From Chitinophaga cymbidii (GTDB lineage: Bacteria; Bacteroidota; Bacteroidia; Chitinophagales; Chitinophagaceae), in NCBI RefSeq assembly GCF_007992715.1, contig NZ_BKAU01000001.1, positions 372,001 to 436,000 of the forward strand: DNA of 64,000 nucleotides. Direction: 5' to 3'. Below, piece by piece: positions 1 through 9,259 of the stretch. The notes under the pieces were generated by a model that searched no databases, had not been told where the DNA came from, and saw only the letters and a program-made list of their open reading frames with translations. The stretch's first letter is position 1, and every line of letters begins with the position of its first letter. The position numbers and the translations under genes are program-made.

Positions 1-2935
1 AGGTCACGAATACATTCAGCGAAAATTCCCGGTATGTAAATGTATTGGAGAAGCCGCCGGTATAAATGGGGTCTACCGGCCCTTCGTATTTCAGATAGGC
101 GATCTCCTGGTCCTGCAGGAATACGCCGCCGGATGATTCCCCTTTCTCGTTGATAAAGGTGGGTTCGCCTGTGCGGTGCTCCAATCCTTTAAAATCGAGG
201 GAATAGAGGCCCCGCACCGGGTACCCTTCCCTGTTGCCGCCTTCCGCGATCACGAGGTCGAAAATGCGCGGGCGGTTGCGGGCGTTGGTGATCTTGTTCT
301 TGTTATATCCGAAAGTAAGGTTCGTGCGCCAGCTCCAGTCCTGCTTCCTGATCACGTTGCCGCCGATCAGCAGGTCAAGGCCGTAGGAATCCATGTCCGC
401 GTAGTTCGCGGCTTTCTCTGATTCCCCACCGATACCGGAGGTGCGGATCAGGCTGATGAGATCGAAGCTTTTACGCTGGTACACGTCCAGGCTGAAATTC
501 ACTTTTTGTCCGAACAATCCGCCGTCCAGCCCGATGTTGCTGGTGTAGGATTTTTCCCAGGTCAGCTCCGAGTTCTCGAGGTTCGCCAGTTGTATCACGG
601 ATTCCACTTCTGTGAGATACGGACGGTTTGTATTGATGTTTCTTAACACGATGGTGGAATTGGTGGCGGGGCCCATGCTGGCGGTCAGGCCGTAGGATGC
701 GCGCAGCGTCAGGTAGTCCGCCCACGTTACATTTTCCATGAAGGGCTCGCGGTCCACATTCCAGGAGCCCGCCAGGCTCCAGGTGGGCAGCCACCGCGCA
801 TTGCGCGATTTGCCCAGGCGGTTGGAACCATCGTACCGCACAGTGCCGGTGAAATTATATTTCTGGTCGTAAGAATAACCCGCCGATCCATAGAAGGCTA
901 CAAAACGGTCATAATCCTTACTCATACCATAATACGGGAAATTGCTCTCAATGGTTTGTTTGAGGATGCGATAATCCACGAACGGAACACCGCCGTTATC
1001 GTACTGGTACCCGTAACCGGTGTTGGAAAACTGCTGCCGGTCCGCCGACTTCACCTGCATGCCCACCAGCGCATTCAGGGAATGTACGCCGTTGAAGGTT
1101 TTCATATAGTTCAGGCTGTTCCTGAAATCATAGTTCACCAGCTGGTCTTCCGTGCGGTTGTAGAAGCCGCCGTAAGGCAGCACTACCACGGGCTGCGCTT
1201 CGGGATCGTCCGGGTCGCGGTACAGGAAGCGGTTGTTCGCTTCGATAGTGGATGTTTCATTTGCGCGGTAGGCGTTGGCCATGTTGGAGTTTTCCGTGAT
1301 CTGGTGCTCGCGGGACGATTTCACGTACCGCAGCGCGCCCACGAACTCGTATTTCAGCTCGTCGGTGATCTTGTAGGCCAGGTCGCCCTGCAGGCGCAGG
1401 TCGATCACATTGATATCGATGTAATTATTTTCCAGTTCAGTGAGGATGTTGAACGGCGCAAAATTGCGGCGGAAGTACTCCCGGTTGCCGCTTTCATCGA
1501 AGGCGGTGAGGGTGCGGCTGGTATTGAGCGCGAAGCTGAAGGGGTTGATGTCGAAGTCGCGGTCGAACTTCCCTTCCACCGGGTTGGTTTCGCGTGTTAA
1601 TGCGCCGGGGGCTTTCTGCTGCCGCACGGAAGCGAGGGTGGAAAAGCCGACGGATAAACGGTCGGAGAACTTGTAGTTGTTCCGGAAGTTGAGGGTGTAG
1701 CGGCTTACGCGGTCCGCTATCGTCCATCCGTTATCGCCGTAGTAGCTGGTGGAGAAATAAGATTGCGACTTGTCCGTACCGAAGGAAACGGCGAGCGAAT
1801 GCTCCTGCATCAGGTTGTTTTTGAAGAGTAGATCGAACCAGTCCGTATTTGCGCCGGCGTACCTTCTCAGGAAAGCGGCCATGCCTTCGGGGGTGTTGGG
1901 CACCGGGAAGCTGCCGTCCTCTCTCGCATTCACCAGGTCGAAGTACTTGCCGTACACGCCGTAATCAGGTTTGTCCAGCAGCGAGGGAGTAATAATGCTT
2001 TTGTTGTACAATTCCGCGAGTACAGACATTTGCTGCACGGAGTTCATGATATTATAATCGGCATACGCGGGTTTCAGCTGGGTGCTGAAATTACCGGTGT
2101 AGGTCACCAGCGGTTTGCCGATCCTTCCTTTCTTGGTGGTGATCACCACTACGCCGTTCATGGCTCTGGCGCCATACAGCGCGGTAGCGGCGGCGTCCTT
2201 TAATATTACAAAGCTTTCGATGTCGTTCGCGTTCAGACCGGCAACGGCGGAGCCGAGCAAGGTGGTGGGGTCGCCGCTGGACAGCTGGTCGTTGGAAATA
2301 TTGATGATATCTTCGAGTACTACGTTGTCTACCACCCACAGGGGTTTGTTATCCCCGTTGATGGAAGTGGCGCCGCGGATGCGCAGCTTGGGTGCAGAGC
2401 CGAAGGAGCTGGAAACGTTCTGCACGGATACGCCGGCGGCACGGCCTTCCAGCATGCGGCTCACGTCTATCACGCCGTCCATTTTCACATCGTCTGCTTT
2501 CAGGGTTACGGCGGCGCCGGAGAACTTGCGGCGGTCGAGGTCCTGGAACCCTGTTTTCACAAATTCTTTTAGCATGCCGCCCTGGCTTTCCAGCTCGATG
2601 TTCATGGACTGCCCGCGGAATACAGCTACTACCGGCGCTTTCCCGATGTAGGAAAAGCGGATGCTGTCGCCCTGGCGGGCGTCAAGGACGAATACGCCGT
2701 TAACATCCGTCAATACGCCTTTGTGATTTACGAGGTTTTCAACGGTCACGCCGGGAAGGGCAATCTTCTCTTCGGCATCCATCACCCGGCCACGGGCTTT
2801 GGTGCCCACGCTGTCCTGGAAAGCAGCCGCTTTCAGTGAAAGCGTCATCAGCAGGGGCAACAAAATAACGGCTGCCGGCGAGCTTTTCAGCCATTTCCGG
2901 GCAGCGCAGCACTGTACAGATAAATACATAGGCAT
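1..2935 (-). CDS. SusC/RagA-family TonB-dependent outer-membrane receptor (3' end outside window)
   Basis: Reading frame is open from an ATG at 2935 (a second in-frame ATG lies at 2929) to the left edge, giving about 978 residues without a stop. The N-terminus has a hydrophobic signal-like stretch, then a carboxypeptidase-regulatory-like domain (roughly residues 45-125) and a TonB plug with the SusC-type motifs RIRGATSINGDNKPLWVVD and ALYGARAMNGVVVITTK. The rest alternates aromatic and polar residues as a 22-strand barrel does. SusC proteins import oligosaccharides or peptides across the outer membrane with a SusD lipoprotein. The expected susD gene would lie beyond the left edge. The substrate cannot be told. 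No STN domain is visible, so it probably does not signal to a FecR protein. Confidence 0.93.
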   Translation of the reverse strand, partial: MPMYLSVQCCAARKWLKSSPAAVILLPLLMTLSLKAAAFQDSVGTKARGRVMDAEEKIALPGVTVENLVNHKGVLTDVNGVFVLDARQGDSIRFSYIGKAPVVAVFRGQSMNIELESQGGMLKEFVKTGFQDLDRRKFSGAAVTLKADDVKMDGVIDVSRMLEGRAAGVSVQNVSSSFGSAPKLRIRGATSINGDNKPLWVVDNVVLEDIINISNDQLSSGDPTTLLGSAVAGLNANDIESFVILKDAAATALYGARAMNGVVVITTKKGRIGKPLVTYTGNFSTQLKPAYADYNIMNSVQQMSVLAELYNKSIITPSLLDKPDYGVYGKYFDLVNAREDGSFPVPNTPEGMAAFLRRYAGANTDWFDLLFKNNLMQEHSLAVSFGTDKSQSYFSTSYYGDNGWTIADRVSRYTLNFRNNYKFSDRLSVGFSTLASVRQQKAPGALTRETNPVEGKFDRDFDINPFSFALNTSRTLTAFDESGNREYFRRNFAPFNILTELENNYIDINVIDLRLQGDLAYKITDELKYEFVGALRYVKSSREHQITENSNMANAYRANETSTIEANNRFLYRDPDDPEAQPVVVLPYGGFYNRTEDQLVNYDFRNSLNYMKTFNGVHSLNALVGMQVKSADRQQFSNTGYGYQYDNGGVPFVDYRILKQTIESNFPYYGMSKDYDRFVAFYGSAGYSYDQKYNFTGTVRYDGSNRLGKSRNARWLPTWSLAGSWNVDREPFMENVTWADYLTLRASYGLTASMGPATNSTIVLRNINTNRPYLTEVESVIQLANLENSELTWEKSYTSNIGLDGGLFGQKVNFSLDVYQRKSFDLISLIRTSGIGGESEKAANYADMDSYGLDLLIGGNVIRKQDWSWRTNLTFGYNKNKITNARNRPRIFDLVIAEGGNREGYPVRGLYSLDFKGLEHRTGEPTFINEKGESSGGVFLQDQEIAYLKYEGPVDPIYTGGFSNTFTYREFSLNVFVT

Positions 2936-3134
2936 GATTGTATTTTGAGTCTAATGATCCTGGTTGACATTGCCGGTGGCTCTGGCGATTTCATCTATGT
3001 GCTCCTACACGATCGAGTTTAACAGACAATTTCAGGGGTGTTTTTTTCGGGCACCCGACACGGTATTTAAGTTACGATTAAAAATCAATGTTTTTCTAAA
3101 CGGGCGCCGCTTTTTTAATTCGCAGCGGCCGGTT

Positions 3135-4001
3135 TTAATGAAGATAAGTTTGCAGGAACGCCGTCACCCGGCTGTTCACATCCGCGGCCACACCTCCCAG
3201 CGTATGCCCTTCCCCGGGGTACAGCTTGTATACATGCTGCACGCCATGCTGCTGCAATCTTTCATGCAGCTGCTGCGCCTGCTGGTACGGCACAATATCG
3301 TCCGCCGTGCCGTGCAGGATCAGGGTAGGCGGACTGGCGGCACTTACATATTGCAGCGGGCTGGAACTTTTGTACAGCACCGAATCGCCCGTTTCCGGGT
3401 CGCCGATCAGTGCTTTCATCAGCGCCTTCAGCTCCGCATTGGCCAGCTGGCCGTACATGGATTTCATATCCGTTGGCCCCACCTGGTCGATCACGGCCAG
3501 GGGTTTGAAGGAGCTGCTGCCGTATTTGTAGGCGTATAAAGCGGCCAGGTGGGCGCCGGCGCTTTGGCCCCACAACACGAACTTCCGGGATATGTGGTAT
3601 TTGGCATTGTTCTGCATGACCGTTTCGATACAGGCTTTTACATCTTCTTCCTGCGCCGGGAAGGGGTTGCTGTGGTTCACGGTGTTGAACAGGCGGTAAT
3701 TGACCAGCACAAAGGCGCTGCCGGGGAACAGCTGCCGCAGCGTGGGAATGGCGGACACATAGTCGTTCTTGTTACCGGCGCTCCAGCCTCCGCCGTGAAT
3801 GAAGAACAGCACGGTGGTGGCGGTATCGTTCCGGTTTGCGGGCAGGTAGATGTTGAATTTTTGCCGTGGACCGGGACCGTAGGATACGTCCGTCAGGGAT
3901 TCCTGGCGCGAGGGGTCGGTGGGGCGGTCTACATCCGCTTTTGAGCAGGACAACAGTAAACAGATCGTGATCAGGCATGTGCAGGCTTGCAGTGTTCTCA
4001 T
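3135..4001 (-). CDS. alpha/beta-hydrolase (esterase/lipase-like) lipoprotein
   Basis: 288 residues. The N-terminus is a lipoprotein signal with lipobox LLSC near residue 19, so the enzyme is probably anchored in the periplasm or on the outer membrane. The oxyanion-hole motif HGGGW, nucleophile elbow GQSAG, acid in HGTADDIVP and the histidine in PGEGH form a complete catalytic triad typical of the BD-FAE/hormone-sensitive-lipase-like group. It likely hydrolyses acyl or acetyl esters, possibly from polysaccharide substituents, although the substrate is not shown. It lies downstream of the SusC gene on the same strand, but the SusC gene is read away from it, so co-transcription is not supported. 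Confidence 0.88.
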   Translation of the reverse strand: MRTLQACTCLITICLLLSCSKADVDRPTDPSRQESLTDVSYGPGPRQKFNIYLPANRNDTATTVLFFIHGGGWSAGNKNDYVSAIPTLRQLFPGSAFVLVNYRLFNTVNHSNPFPAQEEDVKACIETVMQNNAKYHISRKFVLWGQSAGAHLAALYAYKYGSSSFKPLAVIDQVGPTDMKSMYGQLANAELKALMKALIGDPETGDSVLYKSSSPLQYVSAASPPTLILHGTADDIVPYQQAQQLHERLQQHGVQHVYKLYPGEGHTLGGVAADVNSRVTAFLQTYLH

Positions 4002-4069
4002 AAGCGGGGCTTCAGCTGTTTAAAATTAATCATTTTAGAAAACGGCGGAAAAAAATTAATATTATATGT

Positions 4070-5836
4070 ATGCAGACATTATGGAAGTATTTCAGAGAGC
4101 AAAAATGGTGGGTGGCGCTGGCCCTGGCGCTTGCGGGAATTGCCCAGCTACTAAGCCTGACGGACCCCATTATCTTCGGAAAGATCATCGATGATTACGC
4201 ATCCAACCCGAACGGGCTGGAAGAAACGGCGCTGGTAAAAGGCGTGCTTTTCTGGCTGGCCATCGCCATCGGCATCGCCATTGCCGCAAGGATCGCCAAG
4301 TCATTCCAGGAATATTTCACCCGCAAGGCGGTGCAGCTTTTCGGCATGCAGATCTTCAACGACGGGCTGAAGCAGACGCTGCGGCTTTCCTTCCAGGAGT
4401 TCGAGGAGCAGCGCAGCGGCGAAACCCTATCCATCCTTCAGAAAGTCAAAACAGACACCGAACGGTTCGTCAACGCCTTTATCAATATATTGTTCTCTTC
4501 CGTGGTAGGCATCGGCTTCCTCATCTGGTACAGCATTACGAAGAACTGGATGCTGATACCGGTGTTCGTGATCGGCATACTGGTACTGGGATCGCTGACG
4601 GGACTACTCAGCAAAAAAATCAAAACGGTACAACGAACGATCAACCGGGAAACGAACAAGATGTCCGGCATCATCACGGAATCACTGCGGAATATAGAAC
4701 TGGTGAAAAGCCTGGGGCTTACTTTCCCGGAGATCCGCCGGCTGCGGCAGCAAACGCAGGAGATCTTCGACCTGGAAATGCAAAAGACCACGCGGGTCCG
4801 CACGCTTTCCTTTTTACAGGGCACCACGCTGAACATCCTGAAGCAATCCATCCTTTTTATCCTGCTCTGGCTGATTTTCCGTAACGTGTTAAGCACGGGA
4901 GAGCTGATCGCCATGCAATTCATCTCTACTTCTATTTTCGGGCCGTTGCAGGACCTCGGCAATATCATCCTGAACTACCGGGAAGTGGAGGCGTCTATCC
5001 AGAATTTCGATCAGCTGATGCAGAAGCCGGTGGAACAGCGGCCGGAAGAGCCGGTAGAAACCGGGCCGCTCGAAAGCATCCGGTTCGATCATGTGGTGTT
5101 CCGCCACAAAACGGCGCGCACCAATGCGATCGATGATATTTCACTGCGGGTGGGCCTGGGCGAAACCATTGCTTTCGTGGGGCCGTCCGGTTCGGGAAAA
5201 TCTACCATGGTAAAGCTGCTGGTGGGCTTATACCGTCCCGTAGAAGGATCGATCCTTTTCAACGATGTACCGGCAACGGACATACGTTATAACGCCTTAC
5301 GCCGCCAGATCGGCTTCGTAACGCAGGATACGCAGCTGTTCGCCGGCACGATCCGTGAGAACCTGCTATTCGTAAAATCCGACGCTACTGATGACGAGAT
5401 CATGGACGCGCTGGAAAAAGCCTCCTGCACACAGCTGCTGGCCCGCTCGGAGAAAGGCATCCACACCGTTCTCGGCGAAAGCGGGATGAAGCTCTCCGGC
5501 GGCGAGAAGCAGCGCATTTCCATTGCGCGCGCATTGCTGCGGAAACCGCGCCTCCTCATTTTCGACGAAGCTACCTCCGCCCTGGATTCCCTCACCGAAG
5601 AAGACATCACCAACACGATCCGCGACGTATCCATGAGCCGGCAACAGATCACCGTGCTGATCGCCCACCGCCTGTCCACCATCATGCATGCGGACGTGAT
5701 CTATGTACTCGAAAAAGGCAGCATTTCCGAAACCGGCTCGCACGAGGAGCTGCTGGCGCAGAAAGGGTTGTACTACGCCATGTGGCGGCAGCAGGTGGGC
5801 GAACGGAGGGATAGCCAGTCCTTCGCGACAAGTTAG
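4070..5836 (+). CDS. ABC exporter, fused membrane and ATPase domains
   Basis: 588 residues, the usual size of a half-transporter of the MsbA/lipid-exporter type. Residues about 15-310 hold six predicted membrane helices (ABC transmembrane type 1). The ATPase follows with Walker A GPSGSGKST near residue 370, signature LSGGEKQR near 475, Walker B LLIFDEATSALD near 495 and the H-loop in AHRLST near 532. It would act as a homodimer in the inner membrane and export a lipid, drug or peptide. Its stop overlaps the stop of the convergent PEBP gene: the four bases TTAG at 5833-5836 hold both. No partner gene identifies the substrate. Confidence 0.93.
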   Translation: MQTLWKYFREQKWWVALALALAGIAQLLSLTDPIIFGKIIDDYASNPNGLEETALVKGVLFWLAIAIGIAIAARIAKSFQEYFTRKAVQLFGMQIFNDGLKQTLRLSFQEFEEQRSGETLSILQKVKTDTERFVNAFINILFSSVVGIGFLIWYSITKNWMLIPVFVIGILVLGSLTGLLSKKIKTVQRTINRETNKMSGIITESLRNIELVKSLGLTFPEIRRLRQQTQEIFDLEMQKTTRVRTLSFLQGTTLNILKQSILFILLWLIFRNVLSTGELIAMQFISTSIFGPLQDLGNIILNYREVEASIQNFDQLMQKPVEQRPEEPVETGPLESIRFDHVVFRHKTARTNAIDDISLRVGLGETIAFVGPSGSGKSTMVKLLVGLYRPVEGSILFNDVPATDIRYNALRRQIGFVTQDTQLFAGTIRENLLFVKSDATDDEIMDALEKASCTQLLARSEKGIHTVLGESGMKLSGGEKQRISIARALLRKPRLLIFDEATSALDSLTEEDITNTIRDVSMSRQQITVLIAHRLSTIMHADVIYVLEKGSISETGSHEELLAQKGLYYAMWRQQVGERRDSQSFATS

Positions 5837-6306
5837 GAATTGGCAGGTTCACCGCTCTTTTTATAATATCCCATCAATTCCCCCGAAGCCAGCACATGCC
5901 CCTGCATCGCTGCATGCAACGCCTTTTTGTCGGCACCCGCCAGAAGGTCCAGATCGCCGTCCAGCGCAAATACCCTGAAGAAATACCGATGCTGGCCGGA
6001 AGGCGGACAAGGACCGCCATAGCCGGTATTTCCAAAGCTGTTACGCCCGCTGATGCCCGGCACGCTGTTCTCCGCAACCGGTTCATTCGGAGGAATATTC
6101 CACACCAGCCAATGATCAAAGGTACCACCGGGCGCATCCGGATCTTCCATAATGATCGCCAGCGACCGCGTTCCTTCGGGAAAATCACTTATGATCAGTG
6201 GCGGATTGATATTTTCGCCTTCGCAGGAATATTGCCGGGGAATATGCCCACCCTGGCTGAACGCCACGCATCGCACCGATAAAACAGCATTTGTTGTAGA
6301 TTCCAT
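5833..6306 (-). CDS. YbhB/YbcL (PEBP/Raf-kinase-inhibitor-like) family protein
   Basis: 157 residues. The PEBP signatures DPDAPGGTFDHW and GNTGYGGPCPPSGQHRY are both present, covering the anion-binding pocket of the phosphatidylethanolamine-binding fold. Length equals that of bacterial YbhB/YbcL proteins. There is no convincing signal peptide, so it is probably cytoplasmic. Bacterial members have no settled function. The gene converges on the ABC exporter and shares overlapping stop codons with it. Confidence 0.9.
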   Translation of the reverse strand: MESTTNAVLSVRCVAFSQGGHIPRQYSCEGENINPPLIISDFPEGTRSLAIIMEDPDAPGGTFDHWLVWNIPPNEPVAENSVPGISGRNSFGNTGYGGPCPPSGQHRYFFRVFALDGDLDLLAGADKKALHAAMQGHVLASGELMGYYKKSGEPANS

Positions 6307-6350
6307 AACAATATTTTACTGAACTGGCACCAAATTTTCGGCCGGAAATC

Positions 6351-6722
6351 ATGCTTCATTTGTTAGATATCCTGTTCACACTGCTGCATTTACTGATCAT
6401 CGGGTTCAATTTATGCGGCTGGATATTTCCGGCCACCCGGAAGCTTCATTTCATTTTCATAGTGGCCACCGCATGCAGCTGGTTCATCCTCGGCATCTGG
6501 TTCGGCATGGGCTATTGTCCTGTAACCGACTGGCAATGGCGGATAAAGGAACAGCTGGGAGCGCGCAATTTACCGGATTCCTTCATTACCTATTTTGTGA
6601 ACAAGGTTTCCGGGCGGGCATTCAGCGATGCCTTTATTAATATATTGACGATGCTGTTCTTTGTGCTGGCAGCCGGGCTTTCCGTTTATTTTAATTTCTT
6701 CCGGCGGAAAAAACAGGGTTGA
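6351..6722 (+). CDS. small membrane protein, DUF2784-like
   Basis: 123 residues with about four hydrophobic helices (near residues 3-25, 32-52, 95-115). The segment GYCPVTDWQWRIKEQLG matches the conserved core of the DUF2784 family of small inner-membrane proteins of unknown function. It is divergent from the PEBP gene and ends 70 bases before pxpB. No function is inferred. Confidence 0.72.
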   Translation: MLHLLDILFTLLHLLIIGFNLCGWIFPATRKLHFIFIVATACSWFILGIWFGMGYCPVTDWQWRIKEQLGARNLPDSFITYFVNKVSGRAFSDAFINILTMLFFVLAAGLSVYFNFFRRKKQG

Positions 6723-6792
6723 TCAGGGAAACATTGTGTGGCAAAATGTATACACTGCCGGGTTTATCTTATTTTTAACGAGCGTTTCGAGC

Positions 6793-7491
6793 ATGAAGAA
6801 AGATTACAGCATTGGTCCGCTGGGCGACCGCTCCATTATCATTGAATGGGAACAACAGATAGATCCTGCTGTACACCGGCGGGTCATGCGCGCCTACAAT
6901 TCCCTGCAACGCCTGCAATTACCTTACATCCTCGACCTGATCCCCGCATATGCGTCCCTCACGGTAGTATACGATGCCGGATCGATGCGCAGGCAACATC
7001 CCCTGCCCGCCGGGCAGCAAATCCGCACGATCGTAACGAAGGTGCTGGAACAGGAAGCGGAGGAAGTCAATGCCGCATCGCGCTTACTGGAAATACCGGT
7101 ATGTTATCATCCTTCTCTCGGGCCGGACATTGAAGCGCTGGCGGCGCAAAAGAACCTGACCGGCAGTCAGCTCATCGATTTACATACATCGCAAACCTAT
7201 ACGGTTTATATGCTCGGCTTTTTGCCGGGATTTCCTTACATGGGAAAGGTGCCGGATAAGCTGGCGGCTCCGCGTTTGAAGCAGCCGCGGCTAAAAGTAC
7301 CGGTGGGCAGCGTGGGGATCGCGGGCGCGCAAACGGGCATCTACCCGATGGAGTCCCCCGGCGGATGGAATATTATCGGGCGCACGCCGCTGCGGTTGTT
7401 TGATCCGGCGAAGGAGGAACCCTGCTATTGCCGGCCGGGAGACCAGGTGCGGTTTGTAGAGATCGGGCTGGAAGAATTTAACGGAAGATGA
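6793..7491 (+). CDS. pxpB: 5-oxoprolinase subunit PxpB (KipI-like)
   Basis: The ATG at 6793 gives 232 residues and the expected family start MKKDYSIGPLGDRSIIIEW. The frame stays open upstream, but that extension is not conserved in type. The signature MLGFLPGFPYMG and the block VGIAGAQTGIYPMESPGGWNIIGRTP are typical of the allophanate-hydrolase subunit 1 fold. PxpB works with PxpC and PxpA in the ATP-dependent hydrolysis of 5-oxoproline (pyroglutamate) to glutamate in the cytoplasm. It is the first gene of a tight operon with pxpC, pxpA and a transporter. Confidence 0.92.
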   Translation: MKKDYSIGPLGDRSIIIEWEQQIDPAVHRRVMRAYNSLQRLQLPYILDLIPAYASLTVVYDAGSMRRQHPLPAGQQIRTIVTKVLEQEAEEVNAASRLLEIPVCYHPSLGPDIEALAAQKNLTGSQLIDLHTSQTYTVYMLGFLPGFPYMGKVPDKLAAPRLKQPRLKVPVGSVGIAGAQTGIYPMESPGGWNIIGRTPLRLFDPAKEEPCYCRPGDQVRFVEIGLEEFNGR

Positions 7492-7530
7492 TTTTGCGTT
7501 GATGCAGATAAAGAGAACAATTCAGCATAT

Positions 7531-8502
7531 TTGATACAGGTAGTACAACAAGGATTACTGGACACCATACAGGACGCGGGCCGGTACGGTTATCAGCACC
7601 TCGGCATCAACCCCGGCGGCGCGATGGACCGTGCCGCATTATACGTGGCTAACAGCCTGGTGGGCAATGCCGGCGCGGAAGCGGCGATAGAATTGCACTT
7701 TCCGGCCTCCGCTTTCCTGTTTGAGGCGGATGCGCTGGTAGCCTTGTCCGGCGCGGATTTCGGAGCGATGGTGAATGATCAGCCCTTTCCGTTGAACCGG
7801 CCGGTGCAGGTATCCCGGCATGCGGTACTGCGCTTTACAAAACCGGTTTCGGGCGCACGGTGCTACCTCGCCATCGGCGGCCGCCTGGCGCTCACACCCT
7901 GGCTCGGCAGCTACAGTACACATCTGAAAGCCGGGGCCGGAGGCTTTCATGGCAGAGTGCTGCAAAAAGGCGACCGCATCCCTTTCCGGCAGGAAGTCAT
8001 TTTTCATTCGGACCAACAGGCCACTCCCCTGCCGTGGACGGCCGATGTCAGCGATCTCTACGAAGCCGGTTCCACGATCCGCATCCTCCCCGGTCATGAA
8101 TGGGAACTGCTGGAAGATGATACTTTACTGCATGCCGCCTTTTTATTAACAGAGCAATGCGACCGCATGGGATTTCGTTTACGCGGCCCCGTGTTAAAAA
8201 CGCATGACCGCGGCGAACGGCTTTCCGCGGGCGTCAGCCGCGGCACCATTCAATTACTGCCGGGTGGACAACTGATCATTCTCATGGCAGACCATCAAAC
8301 TACCGGCGGCTACGCCCGCGTTGCCCACGTGATCACAGCGGACATGCCCGCACTCTCCCAACATACGCCGCACCAGCAGCTTCATTTCACGGCGGTGGAT
8401 GAAATAACCGCCGGGAACCTCTTGTGGCAGCAGGAACAACGTTTGCAAATACTGCAAAATGCCTGTAAATTACGGCTGGAGGAATGGTATCTCCGCTATT
8501 AA
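7531..8502 (+). CDS. pxpC: 5-oxoprolinase subunit PxpC (KipA-like)
   Basis: 323 residues starting with TTG at 7531. The frame upstream contains no ATG or GTG back to the pxpB stop, and the residues after the TTG (IQVVQQGLLDTIQDAGRYGY) match the family start, so TTG is the only sensible initiator. The motif GYQHLGINPGGAMDR and the block QLLPGGQLIILMADHQTTGGY are typical of the biotin-dependent carboxyltransferase-like allophanate-hydrolase subunit 2 fold. It acts as partner of PxpB. It lies 39 bases after pxpB and is followed directly by pxpA. Confidence 0.92.
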   Translation: MIQVVQQGLLDTIQDAGRYGYQHLGINPGGAMDRAALYVANSLVGNAGAEAAIELHFPASAFLFEADALVALSGADFGAMVNDQPFPLNRPVQVSRHAVLRFTKPVSGARCYLAIGGRLALTPWLGSYSTHLKAGAGGFHGRVLQKGDRIPFRQEVIFHSDQQATPLPWTADVSDLYEAGSTIRILPGHEWELLEDDTLLHAAFLLTEQCDRMGFRLRGPVLKTHDRGERLSAGVSRGTIQLLPGGQLIILMADHQTTGGYARVAHVITADMPALSQHTPHQQLHFTAVDEITAGNLLWQQEQRLQILQNACKLRLEEWYLRY

Positions 8503-8515
8503 TCAACAAAATCTA

Positions 8516-9259
8516 ATGCTTACCACCATCGACCTGAACTGTGATATGGGAGAAGGGCTGGATACGGATGCCGGTATCATGCCCTTCATCAGCAGCGCAA
8601 ACATCGCCTGCGGATATCATGCGGGCGACCATGACACCATTACACGGACCATCGCGCTTGCGCAGGAACACCAGGTTGCCATTGGCGCGCATCCCGGCTT
8701 CGCCGACAAGGCCAACTTCGGCAGAACGCCGCAACATCTTTCAGACGATGCTTTATATGACCTCATTGCCGGCCAGCTGCAGGTGATGCAGTCCGCCTGC
8801 CGCACACTTGGCGCCGTGATGACGCATGTAAAGCCGCACGGCGCGCTCTACAACATGGCCGCCGTTGATCCCGTCATGTCCCGCGTGATCGCAAAAGCGG
8901 TGAAGGATACAGATCCGGCGCTCCGCCTGTACGGCCTGAGCAGCAGCTGGCTGATAAAAGCCGCCGCGGAAGCCGGTCTGCATACCGCCAGCGAAGTGTT
9001 TGCCGACAGAACTTACCAGGACGATGGCACGCTCACGCCCCGCAGCCAGCCCGGCGCGTTGATAGCCAATGAAGAGCAGGCCATACAGCAGGTCCTGCAA
9101 ATGGTCACGCAACAAACGGTGACCACGCTCAGCGGCCGCAGCATCCCGCTGACCGCGGAAACTATTTGTCTGCATGGCGACGGTCCACATGCCCTGCCCT
9201 TTGCCCGCGCCATACACGCCGCCCTACGCCGTCATCACTTTTCAATACAACACATTTGA
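8516..9259 (+). CDS. pxpA: 5-oxoprolinase subunit PxpA (LamB/YcsF family)
   Basis: The ATG at 8516 gives 247 residues beginning MLTTIDLNCDMGEGL, the canonical LamB/YcsF start. A longer frame beginning inside pxpC is not supported. The motifs ISSANIACGYHAGDHDTI, HVKPHGALYN and ICLHGDGPHA are conserved metal-site and active-site blocks of this (beta/alpha)-barrel family. It completes the PxpABC 5-oxoprolinase. The stop codon overlaps the TTG start of the next gene in the sequence TTGA, so the two are likely translationally coupled. Confidence 0.93.
   Translation: MLTTIDLNCDMGEGLDTDAGIMPFISSANIACGYHAGDHDTITRTIALAQEHQVAIGAHPGFADKANFGRTPQHLSDDALYDLIAGQLQVMQSACRTLGAVMTHVKPHGALYNMAAVDPVMSRVIAKAVKDTDPALRLYGLSSSWLIKAAAEAGLHTASEVFADRTYQDDGTLTPRSQPGALIANEEQAIQQVLQMVTQQTVTTLSGRSIPLTAETICLHGDGPHALPFARAIHAALRRHHFSIQHI

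Noticed and set aside
956..1600. 214-residue plus-strand frame inside the first SusC gene
   Set aside because: It is the antisense shadow of a clear TonB-receptor coding sequence.
6661..6792. N-terminal extension of pxpB beginning inside the DUF2784-like gene
   Set aside because: The family start fits the ATG at 6793; the extension overlaps the preceding gene.
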